NCBI GenBank assembly: GCA_033557465.1
Contig: CM066032.1
Span: 61,478,955-61,542,954, forward strand
Direction: 5' to 3'
Source of the DNA: Ichthyophis bannanicus
Lineage: Eukaryota > Chordata > Amphibia > Gymnophiona > Ichthyophiidae
Length of the DNA stretch: 64,000 nucleotides
Positions 61,002 through 64,000 of this stretch are shown one piece after another (the stretch's first letter is position 1; each line of letters starts with the position of its first letter). The notes beneath the pieces were generated by a model. The model saw only the letters and a program-made list of their open reading frames with translations. It was not told where the DNA came from and did not search any database. The translations under genes were made by a program, and so were the position numbers.

Positions 61002-62193
61002 GTGGAGAAGCTGTTGACCACTCTATTCAGTACATTAACCATCGGGTTGGACAACATCAGACAAGGTTTTGCCCTGATCTTCATGGACATTGCTGCAGCC
61101 TTCGACTCTGTCAGCCACGAAATACTCCTGACACGCCTCAGGAAGAAGGGCGTCCACGGTACTGCACTGACCTGGTGTGCGTCGTACTTGACAGACAGAT
61201 GGCACCATGTTCGTTCCGGCCTCTCCGCCTCTACACCTTTCCCGCAAGAGAAAGGCGTGCCACAGGGATCCTCACTCTCAGCCCTACTGTTCAACGTTTA
61301 TATGCAACCCATTTGTGACCTCATCCACTCTTTCAATATCAATTGCCTGATCTATGCCGACGACGTTTTGCTATACATGCCTATCTCGACAGATCATCCA
61401 GACCTCTCTCCGCTATCCATCTGTTTTGATGCTGTCACAGATTGGCTACACACGCAGAGGCTCAGAATAAATTTCAAGAAAACGGAGGTCCTCTTTATCA
61501 CCAGGAACCCAGCATTCACTCCGACCACCTCGCTGAAGGTACGTGATGCAGAGATCCTCAGCAAGCCCACGGTACGGTACCTAGGGGTTACGCTGGACCA
61601 ACAGCTCAACATGAAGGCCCAGATAAGCAACATGGTCAAGGCGATCTATCACAAAATTCGGACGCTTCGCCACCTGCGACAGCTGCTTGAGCCAGAAGAC
61701 TTCCGGACAGTCTATCAAGCACTAGTAATACCACATTTTGACTATGCGAACGCAATACTACATGGACTCCCAAAGAACACACTTAACCCTCTGCAGCTGG
61801 CAATGAATGCAGCCGCCAGAACCCTGCATGGAGCCTCCAGGAGGGAACATATCACCCCAATTTTGAAACATTTGCACTGGCTGCAGGTCCACTGCAGGAT
61901 CTCCTTTAAAATTCTAACGATGACTTACAAAGCCATCAACAAGTGCTCCTCCACCTCCCTTCATGGACCTCATCCAGACCACCCCCCTCAACAGAGTAAG
62001 GAGATCAGCCACTGCAAATACTCTGAAACTCACGAAGGCAATCACAAAATGCTCTCAAGCTACTAGAAACAGAGCCTTTGCACTGTATGCACCCACCTGC
62101 TGGAACGCCCTGCCACTTGCCATCCGTGCCATCAATGATATCAATGACCTCTCCCAGTTTAGAAAGGCACTGAAGCACTATCTATTCCTCTAG
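61002..62193 (+). pseudogene. L2 reverse transcriptase, one late frameshift
   Basis: 354 open codons from 61002 to 62066: GFALIFMDIAAAFDSVSHEI (motif A), KGVPQGSSLSALLFNVYMQ, CLIYADDVLLYMPI (catalytic YADD), RINFKKTEVLFITR, TVRYLGVTLDQQLNM, LVIPHFDYANAILHGLPKNT. A single frameshift near 61960-62060 moves the C-terminus (ATRNRAFALYAPTCWNALPL ... LSQFRKALKHYLFL) to another frame ending at 62193. The catalytic core is intact. Confidence 0.88.
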
Positions 62194-62568
62194 TACTATA
62201 CTGAACCAGATGACATCTCACAGTCAATCACACTCAGGACTCAGGTTGACACCCCCAACGCAGCCACTCCACAGGTTTGCAGGTCGGCCTTCTAGATCCC
62301 TATCCCCTCGACAGCTGGAGGTATACACACACTAAATTGTCACCCTGTATATAGTTGAGCCAATCTGTAAATAATGTTGAGCTGTCCACATAGCCTGTGA
62401 CAGCCAGTTAAAGTGTACATAGTTACCCTGTTAGCCCTGTATAAAACCCGTTTATTTTAAGTCCAGTGTAGGCCTGCCTGCACTACACAAATTTGTTACC
62501 TGTAAACCGCACTGATTCTAAAGAGCGTGGTATATAAGAGACATTAAATAAATAAATAAATAAATAAA

Positions 62569-64000
62569 ATTAGTACCTCTTCCTTTCTGCTGGTAATTCC
62601 TCTTTGTATGCAACCCAGCATCCTTCTGGCTACCGCCTTGTCACACAGTTTCGCTACCTTGAGATCCTCAGAAACAAACACTCCAAGGTCCTTCTCCTGG
62701 TCCTTGCACACCAACCTCTCGCCCCCTATTGCATACAATTCCCTTGGATTTCTGCTTCCCAAGTTCATGACACTGCACTTCTTCACATTAAATCTTAACT
62801 GCCGAGCATTAGACAATTCTTCCAGCTTTTGTAGATCTTTCCTCATGTTCTCCTCTCTCTCAGGGGAGTCCACTGAACCCTGGGGCACACCACTAATCAC
62901 CTTTCTTTCAACCAAGTGAGTTCCATTTACCATCACCTTCTATTGTCTGTCAGTCAACCAATTTCTGATCCAGTTCACTACCTTGGCACCCATCCTCAAG
63001 TTGTTCAGTTTATTGATAAGCCTCCTGTGATGAACAGTATCAAAGGCTTTGCTGAAATCTAGGTAGACCACATCCATCGCATGCCCTTGATCTAGTTCTC
63101 CAGTCATCCAGTCAAAGAACTCAATCAGATCTGTTTGGCAAGATCGTCCTTTGGTAAAACCATGTTGAGTCATGCAATCTGTTGGTTTCAAGAAAGTCCA
63201 TTATTCGCTCTTTCAGGAACACCTCCATTACTTTTCCTGCCACTGAAGTAAGGCATACTGACTTGCAGTTTGTCACCTCTTCCCTATTAATACTTTTGTG
63301 AAGAGGTATCACATCAGCCCTTCTCCAGTCTCCAAGGATCTATTAAAAACATCCTTTAATGGCCCTGCAAGAACCTCTCTGAGCTCTTTCAGTATCCTGG
63401 GATGCATCCCATCTGGTCTCATGGCCTTGTCCACCTTCAGTTTTGCAAGCTGTTCTAACACAACATCTTCTGTGAATGGTGTGGTATCTCCTCCATTCCC
63501 ATTTGTATATTTGTCAATCACAGGTGGTCCTTCAGGATTTTCTTTAGTAAAAACAGAGCAGAAGTATTTGTTTAGCATGTTCGCTTTTTCAATATCACTT
63601 TCCACAAATCAGTTCTCATCACTTTTGAGTCCTGCAATTCCACCTCTGATTTTTCTCCTGCCCCGAAAATACCTGAAAAAAGTTTTCTTCTGCCTTTGAT
63701 TTTGCAATCCTTATTTCTCTGTCTCTTTTAGTTTTATCATGTATTATTTTTTGTGTTCCTCTGTTTGCGAACTTCAGAATTTTTTGAAAGCTGTGTTTTT
63801 AGCCTTTACTTGTGCAGCCACTTTTTTTGAGAACCAAATAGGCTTGCTTTTCCTCTTGTTTTTATTTATTTTCCTTATATATGTATCTGTTGCCCCTTTT
63901 ATTGCCTCCTTTAATTTAGCCCATTGCAATTCCACTTCCCTTATCATCTCCCACCCTGCCAACTCCTCCTTCAGGTACTTAGCCATTTTACTAAAGTCAG
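62569..64000 (-). mobile_element. CR1 LINE, RT and linker, continuing off the window
   Basis: Continuation of 58868-59511. Minus-strand: linker 63986-63774 (MAKYLKEELAGWEMIREVEL, KSKPIWFSKKVAAQV), RT 63605-62940 (LLNKYFCSVFTKENPEG, VDKAMRPDGMHPRIL, DFSKAFDTVHHRRLINKLNN) and 62936-62575 (VISGVPQGS, then directly VDSPEREENMRKDLQKLEEL). The segment with the catalytic FADD motif is missing by a clean ~102-bp in-frame deletion compared with the CR1 at 28.7 kb. Confidence 0.88.

Larger units (their letters stand above)
59512..62568 (+). mobile_element. L2 LINE, 5'-truncated, in the CR1; carries a hAT MITE
   Basis: Contains the last part of the endonuclease, the linker, complete RT and C-terminus, and a 3' UTR ending GTAAACCGCACTGATTCTAA and (AAAT)n at 62546-62565. 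Most recent L2 here by frame preservation. Confidence 0.9.

Overview
This window reads as an intronic stretch of a large vertebrate genome that has been almost completely overwritten by transposable elements. I infer an amphibian, most likely a caecilian, because of the mixture seen here: several full-size DIRS (tyrosine-recombinase) retrotransposons, CR1-type LINEs whose first ORF carries an SGNH esterase, L2 and L1-type LINEs, tRNA-derived SINEs and hAT foldback elements. The taxon is inference; only a search would settle it.

The only host gene I can support is a member of the UNC13 (Munc13) family on the minus strand. Two coding exons with correct splice sites and matching phase are visible, at 45887-45975 (upstream) and 25337-25489 (downstream). 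Both encode part of the MUN domain. About 20.4 kb of intron separates them, so almost everything else lies in UNC13 introns.

Layout. 1-7.5 kb: fragments of CR1 and L1 LINEs with nested SINEs, a 136-bp palindrome and a foldback repeat. 7.77-17.86 kb: DIRS element 1 (minus strand), broken by a 2.7-kb hAT element inside the recombinase, an L2 tail and a 1.5-kb LTR-like element inside gag. 17.86-21.57 kb: a CR1 on the plus strand, followed by inverted CR1 and L1 ORF1 remnants. 25.3-25.5 kb: UNC13 exon. 27.0-33.5 kb: a nearly full-length CR1 on the minus strand with two L2 insertions. 33.5-45.7 kb: an L1 on the plus strand, split close to its 3' end by DIRS element 2, which itself carries a second copy of the LTR-like element and a SINE. 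45.9-46.0 kb: UNC13 exon. 46.07-47.73 kb: an ORF1-only half-LINE with intact ORF, poly(A) and a perfect 15-bp target-site duplication. 47.8-53 kb: CR1 scraps and two DNA transposons. 53.0-58.3 kb: DIRS element 3. 58.9-64 kb: a CR1 running off the end, split by an L2 with an intact reverse transcriptase core, itself hit by a 361-bp hAT MITE.

The three DIRS elements share one plan on the minus strand: gag with a Cys/His-rich N-terminus, then RT-RNase H, then tyrosine recombinase in an overlapping frame, then an internal complementary region, between unequal inverted terminal repeats. The nesting gives a relative chronology of insertions. The points most worth following up are the 1.5-kb LTR-like element with a long ATG-less ORF (two independent copies, both with GACT duplications), the half-LINE, and the DIRS junctions, which show insertion at a short sequence shared with the circle junction.
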